DNA of 8,771 nucleotides. It comes from an uncultured Collinsella sp. (lineage in GTDB: Bacteria; Actinomycetota; Coriobacteriia; Coriobacteriales; Coriobacteriaceae). Shown in pieces: positions 1-8,476 of this stretch; the stretch's first letter is position 1, and each line of letters opens with the position of its first letter. The position numbers and the translations under genes were made by a program. Below the pieces are notes generated by a model. It saw nothing but the letters and a program-made list of their open reading frames with translations, was not told where the DNA came from and did no database searches. The stretch spans positions 1-8,771 of the forward strand of contig URHQ01000088.1 of assembly GCA_900547655.1 (NCBI GenBank), read 5' to 3'.

Positions 1-11
1 ATAAGAGACAG
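1..11. other. Probable Tn5/Nextera mosaic-end adapter remnant
   Basis: The first 11 bases, ATAAGAGACAG, are identical to the last 11 bases of the Tn5 mosaic end used in tagmentation libraries (AGATGTGTATAAGAGACAG). They sit exactly at the first base of the window, where an untrimmed adapter on a contig end would be. An 11-base exact match at that position is unlikely by chance. These bases are probably not genomic. The rest of 12-81 is non-coding DNA downstream of the DUF711 gene, and I see no convincing terminator in it. Confidence 0.8.
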
Positions 12-81
12 AGTCAGGACTGTCCGAGCAGGCGACCTTATATATTTGCCCTCCCCGGGGCTCCTCGCCAGTCCCCCTCAG

Positions 82-1446
82 CTAGTTCTTCAGCGAATTC
101 AGCGGTGCCGGGAAGCGTCCACCACGGTGGGCAAGCACGGTGCCGGCGTTGGGGTTCACCGGCATGATGGGCGCACGGCCAAACAGGCCACCGTACTCGA
201 CGCAGTCGCCCACGCCCTTGCCAATGGCGGGAATCACGCGGACGGCCGTGGTCTTGTTGTTGATGACGCCGATGGCCATCTCGTCGGCGATGATGCCGGC
301 GATGGTCTCGACCGGGGTGTCACCGGGGATGGCGATCATGTCCAGGCCAACGGAGCACACGCAGGTCATGGCCTCGAGCTTCTCGAGCGAAAGCGCGCCG
401 GCCTCGACGGCGGCGATCATGCCGGCGTCCTCGGACACGGGGATAAAGGCGCCAGAGAGACCGCCCACGCTGGAGCTGGCCATGACGCCGCCCTTCTTGA
501 CGGCATCGTTGAGCATGGCGAGCGCGCAGGTCGTGCCGGGGCCACCGCAGGTGCCCACGCCGATGATCTCGAGGATACGGGCAACGGAGTCGCCGATGGC
601 AGGCGTGGGAGCCAGCGACAGGTCGACAATGCCCTTCTCGACACCCAGACGATGGGCGGCCTCGCGGCTCATGAGCTCGCCGGCACGGGTGATCTTAAAG
701 GCGGTCTGCTTAATCTTCTCGGCGACTTCCATCATCGAAGCGGAGTCGGGGAGCGTCTCCAGGGCAGCAGCCATAACGCCGGGGCCCGAGACACCAACGT
801 TGATGACGGCGTCGGCCTCGCCACCGCCGTGGACGGCGCCCGCCATAAACGGGGAGTCCTCGACCATGTTGGCAAAGCAGACAAATTTGGAAGCGCCGAC
901 GGAGTCCTGGTCGGCCGTGAGCTTGGCGGCATCGATGATGGTCTGGGCGGCCATGAGCACGGCGTCCATGTTGATACCGGCGCGCAGGCTGGCGACGTTG
1001 ACGCTGGAGCAGACACGGCTCGTGGTGGCGAGCGCCTGGGGGATGGACTGGATGACGCGGCGGTCGGCGTCGCCGATGCCCTTCTGGACGAGCGCGGAGA
1101 AGCCGCCCAGGTAGTCGATGCCGAGCGTCTCAGCCGCGCGGTCGAGGGCATGCGCGATGGGGGTGAGGTCCTCATCCTTGCAGCACGCGGCGATCTGCGC
1201 CACCGGGGTGACGGAAACGCGCTTGTTGACGATGGGGATACCGTACTCGCGCTCGAGGTTCTCGGCGGTCTCGACCAGATGCTCAGCCGTGTGCGTCACG
1301 TGGTCGTAGATCTTCGTGCACATGCGGTCGAGGTTCTCGTCACCGCAACCCATGAGCGAAACGCCCATGGTGATGGTCCTGATGTCGAGGTTCTGCTCCT
1401 CAACCATGCCGCGGGTTTCCGCGATTTCTGCGGGCGTGATCGCCAT
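82..1446 (-). CDS. PFL family protein, DUF711/UPF0210
   Basis: Predicted 454-residue cytosolic protein of the DUF711/UPF0210 family, which has a fold related to pyruvate formate-lyase/ribonucleotide reductase barrels. Its biochemical role is not established. Family-typical stretches are visible throughout: LDIRTITMGVSL near residues 20-31, VCSSVNVASLRAGINMD near 145-161, AGAVHGGGEADAVINVGVSG near 202-221, the glycine/cysteine-rich IIGVGTCGGPGTTCALAM near 294-311, and the C-terminal NNKTTAVRVIPAIGKGVGD near 397-414. Length is about normal for the family. I chose the start at 1446 because AGGAG lies 7 nt upstream and the protein then begins just before the conserved N-terminus; the in-frame ATG at 1503 would add 19 atypical residues and lies inside an intergenic inverted repeat. 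In many genomes this gene follows a small ACT-domain gene (UPF0237); none is present here. It reads in the same direction as metH, 108 bp downstream of it, and may have its own promoter. Confidence 0.93.
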   Translation of the reverse strand: MAITPAEIAETRGMVEEQNLDIRTITMGVSLMGCGDENLDRMCTKIYDHVTHTAEHLVETAENLEREYGIPIVNKRVSVTPVAQIAACCKDEDLTPIAHALDRAAETLGIDYLGGFSALVQKGIGDADRRVIQSIPQALATTSRVCSSVNVASLRAGINMDAVLMAAQTIIDAAKLTADQDSVGASKFVCFANMVEDSPFMAGAVHGGGEADAVINVGVSGPGVMAAALETLPDSASMMEVAEKIKQTAFKITRAGELMSREAAHRLGVEKGIVDLSLAPTPAIGDSVARILEIIGVGTCGGPGTTCALAMLNDAVKKGGVMASSSVGGLSGAFIPVSEDAGMIAAVEAGALSLEKLEAMTCVCSVGLDMIAIPGDTPVETIAGIIADEMAIGVINNKTTAVRVIPAIGKGVGDCVEYGGLFGRAPIMPVNPNAGTVLAHRGGRFPAPLNSLKN

Positions 1447-1481
1447 CCTTGCGCTCCTATCTGCCAAAACGAGCATAGTCT

Positions 1482-1510
1482 TATCTATTCTAACGTGCCG
1501 CACGTGCCAA
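1482..1510 (-). promoter_or_regulatory. Possible sigma-70-type promoter for the DUF711 gene
   Basis: On the minus strand a -35-like TTGGCA (1510-1505, 5 of 6 to TTGACA) is followed after exactly 17 nt by TAGATA (1487-1482, only 3 of 6 to TATAAT). A better -10-like hexamer, TAGAAT, overlaps in the spacer but has no -35 at the right distance. Transcription from here would give a leader of roughly 30 nt before the ATG at 1446. This is a weak, inferred call. Confidence 0.28.
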
Positions 1511-1529
1511 GTGGCGCATGCGGCACGTT
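1492..1529. repeat. 11-bp-stem inverted repeat between metH and DUF711 gene
   Basis: AACGTGCCGCA (1492-1502) is a perfect inverted repeat of TGCGGCACGTT (1519-1529). The 16-base interior can pair further: GTGCC with GGCGC around an AAGT loop, with one T-G pair. The arms would form a strong hairpin in RNA. Read on the minus strand, the direction of metH and the DUF711 gene, no U-run follows (the next bases are AGAATAG), so it is not a standard terminator for metH. Read on the plus strand, TTTT (1528-1531) overlaps its right arm, but no plus-strand gene precedes it. It overlaps the proposed DUF711 promoter, so it could be an operator or an mRNA-processing or stabilising hairpin. Confidence 0.7.
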
Positions 1530-1554
1530 TTGGTGCTCGGTTGTTTCCGTTGTG

Positions 1555-4113
1555 TTACTGCCCAAAGACCTCTTCGGCGATACGAGCGCTTTCGGCGGCG
1601 TCCTTGGCGTAGTAGTCCGCACCGATCTGCTTGGCGTATTCGGGGGTGAGCACGGCGCCGCCCACGATGATCTTGACGCCCGGCACCTCGGCATGAAGTA
1701 GCTTGATGGTCTCCTCCATGGCGACGACCGTGGTGGTCATAAGCGCCGAGAGGCCGACGAGCTTAATGTCGCGCTCCTGCACGGTCTTGAGCACCTCCTG
1801 CGGGTCGACGTCGCGACCCAGATCAAAGACGGTGTAGCCGTAGTTATCGAGCAGCATCTTGACGATGTTCTTGCCAATATCGTGGATGTCGCCCTTGACG
1901 GTGGCCACGCAGATCTTGCCCTTGTCGGCAATCTCGCCGGCGGGCATCAGGCGCTTGATGGTGTCGAAGCCCACGCGCGCGGCCTCGGCCGAGGCCATAA
2001 GCTGCGGCAAGAAGAACTTGCCCTGGTCAAAGAGGACTCCGACCTCATCGAGGGCGGGGATAAAGTGATTGTTGATGAGGTCCATGGCGTCGTGGTCTGC
2101 CAGCAGACGCTCGGTCTCGGCAGCGATCTCGCCTTTGCGGCCCGAGACGACCATGCGACGAATCGGGTCGTCGGTGCCGTCGGTGCCGGCGGTGCCCGCG
2201 GCGGGCGCGGCATCACTCGATGCGGCCTGAGCTGCTGCCGGGTTTGCGGCGATCTTATACGGATCGGTCCAGCCGGCATAGCGCTCGATGTATCCGGTCG
2301 AGCCCTCGTCCTCAACGCTCAAGACGCGATAGCTGTAGACGGTATCCATAAAGCGCTTGGAGCCCGGGTTCATGATGGGGGCGTCCAGGCCCGCGCCAAA
2401 GGCGGCGGCCAAAAAGACCGAGCCCAGCAGCGGGCGGGCAGGCAGGCCAAAGCTGATATTCGACACGCCGAGCGCGCATTTGACGCCCAGGCGCTCCTTG
2501 CACAGGGACATGGCGCGCAGGATCTGCTCGGCCTGGCGTTGATTGGTCGAGGCGGTCATGACCAGACAGTCGATGAGGATGCGGTCCGGTCCGATGCCGT
2601 AGCGGGCAGCCTCGGCCACGATGCGCTCGGCGATGGCGAAGCGAGCCTCGGCGGTATCGGGGATGCCGCCTTCGTCGAGCGTAAGGCCGACAACGTTGGT
2701 GCCGTAGTGGGCGACCAGCGGAAAGATCTCATCCATGATCTGCTGCTTGCCATTGACCGAGTTGATGATGGGCTTGCCGGCGTAGCGGCGCACGGCGGCC
2801 TCGACGGCTGCGGGGTCGGTGGAGTCGATCTGCAGCGGCAGCAACGTGGAGCCCTGGAGCTGCTCGGTGGCCTGTTGGATGATCTTGACCTCGTCGATCT
2901 CGGGCAGGCCCACGTTAACGTCCAGGATGTCGGCACCCTGTTCCTGCTGGCTGATACCCTGGCTCACCACGTAGTCCAGGTCGCCGTCGCGCAGGGCCTG
3001 CTGCAGGCGCTTTTTGCCGGTGGGGTTGATGCGCTCGCCGATGACGGCGATCTTGTGGCCGTCGCAGGGAAGGTCCACGACCGTTTGGGCGCTCGTAACC
3101 GACATGCTGGGCTTGCGGCGGCGCGGGCTGGGCGTGTGGTTGTCGATAAGCGTGCGCAGGGCCGCCATGTGCGCCGGCGTGGTGCCGCAGCAGCCGCCCA
3201 CGACGCTCACGCCGTCGGCGATCATGCCGGCGACGGCCTCGGCGTATTCGGGGGCCTGGATATCAAAGACGGTATTGCCGTCGTCGTCCACGTGGGGCAG
3301 TCCTGCGTTGGCCTGCACCATAACAGGCTTGTCGGTAACGGTGAGCATACGTGCGGCGAGTCCTCGGAGCTCGGCCGGTCCTTGGCTGCAGTTGATGCCC
3401 AAAACGTCGGCGCCGATGGCGTCGAGCGTGATGGCGGCCACCTCGGGACTCGTTCCCAGGAAGGTGCGACCGTCTTCCTCAAAGGTCATGGTGGCAAAGA
3501 CGGGCAGGTCGGAGTTCTCGCGGCAGGCGAGGACCGCCGCCTTGATCTCGGCCAGGTCGGTCATAGTCTCGATAATAAAGAGGTCCACACCCGCGGCGAC
3601 GCCGGCGCGCACTTCCTCGGCAAAGAGGTCGTAGGCCTCGTCGAAGCTCAGGGTACCCAGGGGGCGAAGCAGCGCGCCGATGGGGCCGATGTCACCGGCG
3701 ACGTAGCGGGCGCCGGCCTCGCGGGCACAGGCGACGGCCGAGGCAAAGACGTCTGCCACGGTGGTGGCACCGTCGAGCTTGTGGGCATTGGCGCCAAAGG
3801 TGTTGGCGGTGATCACGTCGCAGCCGGCCTCGACGTACTGGCGCTGAATGTCGGTAATGACCTGGGGCTCCTCAAAGTTGAGCAGCTCGGGCAGGGCGCC
3901 CGCCTTCATGCCAGCGGCCTGCAACATGGTGCCCATGCCGCCGTCGAACAGCAGGTGCCCCGTGCCCTCGATGGCGGCGCGCAGGCGATCGTCCTTAATG
4001 CGCAGATCGTCGATCGTGCGCGTCTTGTACGTGGCACCGTTGCGACGTGCGGCATCAACGGGTGCCGCCAATGCAGTGCCGTCAGAATCATGAGTGATAA
4101 GCGGAGTAAACAT
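1555..4113 (-). CDS. metH: Cobalamin-dependent methionine synthase lacking the activation domain
   Basis: An 852-residue cytosolic enzyme that transfers the methyl group of 5-methyl-THF to homocysteine through cobalamin. Modules in order: homocysteine S-methyltransferase domain about residues 52-325 (LLFDGGMGTM at 54-63, zinc ligand Cys242 in INCSQGP, and Cys308-Cys309 in VGGCCGTT); pterin-binding domain about 354-610 (IGERINPTGKK at 358-368, DILDVNVG at 395-402); an Ala/Thr/Gly/Asp-rich linker about 622-650; B12-binding cap and Rossmann domain about 650-852 (cobalamin-ligand His744 in DIHDIG, GLSALMTTT from 787). It ends directly after the B12 domain, so the roughly 350-residue AdoMet activation domain of the E. 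coli-type 1,200-residue MetH is absent; the gene just upstream supplies a homologue. The start at 4113 has AGGAG 6 nt upstream and follows the upstream stop by 9 nt, but gives about 45 residues before the conserved core, longer than usual. Third gene of the metF operon. Confidence 0.95.
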   Translation of the reverse strand: MFTPLITHDSDGTALAAPVDAARRNGATYKTRTIDDLRIKDDRLRAAIEGTGHLLFDGGMGTMLQAAGMKAGALPELLNFEEPQVITDIQRQYVEAGCDVITANTFGANAHKLDGATTVADVFASAVACAREAGARYVAGDIGPIGALLRPLGTLSFDEAYDLFAEEVRAGVAAGVDLFIIETMTDLAEIKAAVLACRENSDLPVFATMTFEEDGRTFLGTSPEVAAITLDAIGADVLGINCSQGPAELRGLAARMLTVTDKPVMVQANAGLPHVDDDGNTVFDIQAPEYAEAVAGMIADGVSVVGGCCGTTPAHMAALRTLIDNHTPSPRRRKPSMSVTSAQTVVDLPCDGHKIAVIGERINPTGKKRLQQALRDGDLDYVVSQGISQQEQGADILDVNVGLPEIDEVKIIQQATEQLQGSTLLPLQIDSTDPAAVEAAVRRYAGKPIINSVNGKQQIMDEIFPLVAHYGTNVVGLTLDEGGIPDTAEARFAIAERIVAEAARYGIGPDRILIDCLVMTASTNQRQAEQILRAMSLCKERLGVKCALGVSNISFGLPARPLLGSVFLAAAFGAGLDAPIMNPGSKRFMDTVYSYRVLSVEDEGSTGYIERYAGWTDPYKIAANPAAAQAASSDAAPAAGTAGTDGTDDPIRRMVVSGRKGEIAAETERLLADHDAMDLINNHFIPALDEVGVLFDQGKFFLPQLMASAEAARVGFDTIKRLMPAGEIADKGKICVATVKGDIHDIGKNIVKMLLDNYGYTVFDLGRDVDPQEVLKTVQERDIKLVGLSALMTTTVVAMEETIKLLHAEVPGVKIIVGGAVLTPEYAKQIGADYYAKDAAESARIAEEVFGQ

Positions 4114-4122
4114 CGAGGGCTC

Positions 4123-4911
4123 CTAATGGCTGGAATAGCAGGTGGTGTGGGCGGCACGGAAGCGGCAGTTCTCGCGCATGCGGCAGATATTGCAGGTGGG
4201 GCGGCTCTGGGCGTCGTGGACTTCGCCGTCAAACAGACCGATCACCGCGGTCACGCTTTTGGTGGGCATGAGCAGGCTGGTAGGTGTGACGGTAAGCCCG
4301 ATGAGCCGTGTGGCGTTGAGTGCAGCTACGATTGAGCGCTGGGCCGAGAGCGGGCAGTCGCCGTAGCCGGGACTAAAGCGCCAGTTGCCGGCGAGCCCGT
4401 GTGTGGCGGCGTCCGTCTTGACCTGCTGGTCCATTTGCTCAACGGCGGCTTCCACGTAAGCGGAGCACGCGGCGTCGAGCACGGCGCCCTCCAGGGGATG
4501 TTGGGCTCCCGTGGTGCGCAGGCGACGCTCGGCGTCCATGCCGAGGGTGCATGCCATGAGTGCGGCAAAGCGGGCGTCCTTAAGATGACGATAGATATCG
4601 CGACCGCGCAGCTCAACGTTGGTGCCGACCAGGCGGATGCAAGGCTCGCCCTGTTCGTCGACGCCCGTGGCATCGATGGCAAATACGCGGCGCACGCCAC
4701 GGGGCTCAATGTCCAGTTCCAGACGTTCAACGACAAGCTCAATACGTCGTGACAGTTCGGGCTCAATCTGCTGGCCGCCGTAACCCAGATACCGCAGCAT
4801 CTCGGCACGGTCGACACGGGGATGGTGCGCAGCATCGACACGGTAAAGCGCCGGCGACGCAAGGTCGGCCGGCACTTCGATAGCGGTTGTATCGATGTGC
4901 GGTTTTTCCAT
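4123..4911 (-). CDS. Stand-alone methionine synthase activation-domain protein
   Basis: A 262-residue soluble protein related to the C-terminal reactivation domain of MetH, which binds AdoMet and remethylates inactive cob(II)alamin during reductive repair. The recognisable core is NWRFSPGYGDCPLSAQRSI at about 176-194 followed by LIGLTVTPTSLLMPTKSVTAVIG at about 203-225; the RxSPGYG-type motif corresponds to the AdoMet-binding region of this family (established for MetH, inferred here). The C-terminus carries a cysteine cluster, Cys240, Cys243, Cys249 and Cys258 (CX2CX5CX8C), which could bind metal or an Fe-S cluster; this is unproven. The start overlaps the metF stop by one base (TAATG), implying translational coupling, and metH follows after 9 nt. 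The arrangement resembles the split MetH systems known from Thermotoga and Firmicutes. A flavodoxin or ferredoxin partner is not in this window. No accepted gene symbol is assigned. Confidence 0.88.
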   Translation of the reverse strand: MEKPHIDTTAIEVPADLASPALYRVDAAHHPRVDRAEMLRYLGYGGQQIEPELSRRIELVVERLELDIEPRGVRRVFAIDATGVDEQGEPCIRLVGTNVELRGRDIYRHLKDARFAALMACTLGMDAERRLRTTGAQHPLEGAVLDAACSAYVEAAVEQMDQQVKTDAATHGLAGNWRFSPGYGDCPLSAQRSIVAALNATRLIGLTVTPTSLLMPTKSVTAVIGLFDGEVHDAQSRPTCNICRMRENCRFRAAHTTCYSSH

Positions 4912-5783
4912 TACCCCAGGCGCTCCATAATGGTCGCGGCGATCGCAGGACGATTCATAGTGTACAGGTGTAGACCGGCGGCATCGTGTTCCTTAAGGTC
5001 GCAAAGCTGACGAGCAGCATAATCTACACCGGCTGCCTGCAGGCTCTCGGGGTCATTCTCGTACTTGGCGAGAATCTTGATGACGGGGGAGGGCAGTGAC
5101 GCGCCGCACATAAAGACCATGCGGCTGATCTGCGACTTGCCCATAAACGGCATGATGCCCGCGGTAATGGGCACGGTGATGCCGGCCTTGTCGGCAAGCT
5201 CGCGAAAACGGTAGAAGCACTCGTTATCAAAGAAGAGCTGCGTCACAAAGAAGCTCGCGCCGGCGTCCTGTTTTTGCTTGAGGTGTTCGACCGAGAGGTT
5301 GAGATCCTCACAGGCAATGTGGCCCTCGGGGTAGGCTGCGGCGCCCACGCAAAAGCCGGCGTCGACGAGCTCGGGGATGAGGTCGCGGGCGTAGGCGTAG
5401 TCGGAGGCGGGCTTGTCGTCCTCGGTCGCGCCGGCAGGGAGATCTCCACGCAGGGCCAGGATGTTTTCCACGCCGGTAGTGCGATACTCGTCGATCTTGG
5501 CGGCGATATCGGCGTGCGAGCGGCCCACGCAGGTAAGGTGTGCCACCGAGGGTGTATCGAATTCGCTCGTAATCATATGCGCGATGGGGGCGGTGGTGGC
5601 GCCGTTGCCCGAGCCGCCAGCCGAGCAGGTGACCGAGACAAAGCTCGGCGAAAGCTTGCACAGATTGCCTGCCACTTCGCGAGCCGTGTCGAGGGTCAGC
5701 TCGCCCTTGGGCGGGAACATCTCAAACGAAACGGGTGCGGTGCCCTGGGATGCTGCCTGCTTAAAAACCTCGTCGACGCGCAT
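4911..5783 (-). CDS. metF: 5,10-methylenetetrahydrofolate reductase
   Basis: Predicted 290-residue FAD-dependent reductase that converts 5,10-methylene-THF to 5-methyl-THF, the methyl donor for the MetH encoded downstream. It has the normal bacterial length and motifs: VSFEMFPPKG at 18-27 with the conserved glutamate at 21, FVSVTCSAGGSGNGAT at 48-63, HLTCVGRS at 82-89, NILALRGDLP at 107-116, ASFFVTQLFFDN at 176-187 and AGIMPFMGKSQI at 208-219. It lacks any MetV-like extension. I chose the ATG at 5783 because GAGGAG sits 6 nt upstream and the family core begins shortly after; the in-frame ATG at 5849 would add 22 residues with no family character. First gene of a tightly packed operon: its stop codon overlaps the next start (TAATG). 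No SAM or cobalamin riboswitch is recognisable upstream, so the mode of control is open. Confidence 0.95.
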   Translation of the reverse strand: MRVDEVFKQAASQGTAPVSFEMFPPKGELTLDTAREVAGNLCKLSPSFVSVTCSAGGSGNGATTAPIAHMITSEFDTPSVAHLTCVGRSHADIAAKIDEYRTTGVENILALRGDLPAGATEDDKPASDYAYARDLIPELVDAGFCVGAAAYPEGHIACEDLNLSVEHLKQKQDAGASFFVTQLFFDNECFYRFRELADKAGITVPITAGIMPFMGKSQISRMVFMCGASLPSPVIKILAKYENDPESLQAAGVDYAARQLCDLKEHDAAGLHLYTMNRPAIAATIMERLG

Positions 5784-5878
5784 ATCGTGCTCCTCTAGAT
5801 ACGTAATAGTGTGATGTGTTGTAAGGATTCTACAGCACCACTGTGCCACGGTGGAGTTTCACTCGCTATTTGAGGATA

Positions 5879-6093
5879 CCAATCAAAGATGCCTTGCCAT
5901 CGGCTTTCTCTATAACAGAGCGGCTAATCTAGGCACGGACTATAAAGACTGGTATCTGATGCAAAATACCAGTTAATAGAGCTCCATCCCAAATTGACTA
6001 CCCTTAAACCATGGAGAGAGGTCTGCTATTTATACAGTTGATTGGCTGTTGAGGGTGGCAACGCCGCCTCGATAGGGTAACCTCATTGATTGG
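5879..6093. repeat. Three copies of octamer TTGATTGG
   Basis: The octamer occurs exactly at 6038-6045 and 6086-6093 on the plus strand, 48 bp apart, and at 5879-5886 on the minus strand (CCAATCAA on the plus strand). The two plus copies bracket the first glnN leader hairpin. Three exact copies in a 426-bp intergenic region are more than expected by chance. They could be binding sites for a regulator of glnN, metF or both, but I know of no matching regulator. Confidence 0.5.
5948..5973. repeat. Perfect 8-bp inverted repeat, candidate operator
   Basis: ACTGGTAT (5948-5955) and ATACCAGT (5966-5973) are exact inverted copies separated by 10 bp, a spacing that suits a dimeric DNA-binding protein. 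A further half-site, GATACCA at 5875-5881, is the exact reverse complement of TGGTATC at 5950-5956. In RNA it would form a short hairpin, but no U-run follows on either strand, so a terminator is unlikely. The regulator is unknown. Confidence 0.5.
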
Positions 6094-6188
6094 TTTCGCG
6101 ACAGCAACATAACGGTAATGTCGCGGAAACACGGCGAGTCTAAGCTATGACTCGTTCGTTAGTAATCAACACCGCTTCTCACGCGGTG
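6051..6188 (+). promoter_or_regulatory. Structured leader of glnN with four stem-loops
   Basis: Four hairpins follow each other upstream of the glnN ribosome-binding site. (1) 6051-6070: GAGG and GGC pair with GCC and CCTC around loop AAC; a second CCTC at 6081-6084 could compete for the same GAGG. (2) 6093-6130: GTTT-CGCGACA pairs with TGTCGCG-g-AAAC, 11 pairs with one bulged G and a 15-nt loop. (3) 6135-6154: CGAGTC/GACTCG. (4) 6170-6188: CACCGC/GCGGTG. The Shine-Dalgarno sequence AAGGGAG (6197-6203) is left free. The density of structure suggests a cis-acting RNA leader or several operators. It matches no riboswitch class I recognise; the GAGGGTGGCAACGCC piece only faintly recalls a T-box sequence. 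Function is inferred. Confidence 0.45.
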
Positions 6189-6209
6189 CCGATACGAAGG
6201 GAGTTCCGT

Positions 6210-8297
<2,088 letters not shown>

Positions 8298-8328
8298 AGC
8301 GTAACTGACATATCGTCACGGTATTGAG

Positions 8329-8363
8329 CCGGGGTCCGCATCATGCGGGCCCCGGTTTTTGTT
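8329..8363 (+). terminator. Strong intrinsic terminator of glnN
   Basis: A 12-pair stem, CCGGGGTCCGCA (8329-8340) with TGCGGGCCCCGG (8344-8355), contains one T-G pair and a 3-base TCA loop. It is followed directly by TTTTTGTTT (8356-8364), and lies 31 bases after the glnN stop codon. This is a textbook Rho-independent terminator on the plus strand. Confidence 0.95.
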
Positions 8364-8418
8364 TGCGAAGGACGCTTTGAAGCCCGTTTTGCCGCCGATA
8401 TGCCTAGGTATAAAGGGT

Positions 8419-8450
8419 TGTGGGCAAAAAACGTCAAATATGAGTACTGT
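8419..8450 (+). repeat. Left 32-bp terminal inverted repeat
   Basis: It begins TGTGGGCAAAA, passes through a variable block AACGT, and ends CAAATATGAGTACTGT. The outer 11 and inner 16 bases are identical to the reverse complement of the right repeat. Pairing does not extend outwards beyond 8419. Confidence 0.85.
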
Positions 8451-8476
8451 CACAAGTCCTGTAGCATTATTTATTT

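Larger units (their letters stand above)
5784..6209. promoter_or_regulatory. 426-bp divergent regulatory region between metF and glnN
   Basis: No open reading frame here is supportable. The stretch is more AT-rich than the genes on either side, and it must hold promoters for both metF (leftward) and glnN (rightward). I cannot place either promoter convincingly: for metF, TAGAAT at 5832-5827 on the minus strand is a possible -10 without a matching -35; for glnN, TTGACT at 5994-5999 and TATACA at 6031-6036 are too far apart to pair with each other. A hairpin of 7 pairs with a 3-base loop occurs at 5838-5854 on the plus strand, with one G-T pair, and is weaker on the metF strand. Other elements are listed separately. 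Confidence 0.6.

Noticed and set aside
46..1701. 551-codon plus-strand open frame opposite the DUF711 gene
   Set aside because: It is the antisense shadow of a GC3-rich gene: low-complexity Gly/Asp/His/Ala protein, no family character, and it runs across the intergenic hairpin.
1882..4335. 817-codon plus-strand open frame opposite metH
   Set aside because: Same effect: an antisense mirror of metH and part of the activation gene, with no recognisable domain and no ribosome-binding site.
5832..5852. Sigma-54 promoter suggested by TGGCAC...TGCT upstream of metF
   Set aside because: The spacing to the GC element is one base short or the element is degenerate, and Actinobacteria generally lack sigma-54.
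6051..6084. T-box leader suggested by AGGGTGGCAACGCC
   Set aside because: The rest of a T-box is missing: no specifier stem pattern and no terminator after the motif, and glutamine synthetase is not a usual T-box target.
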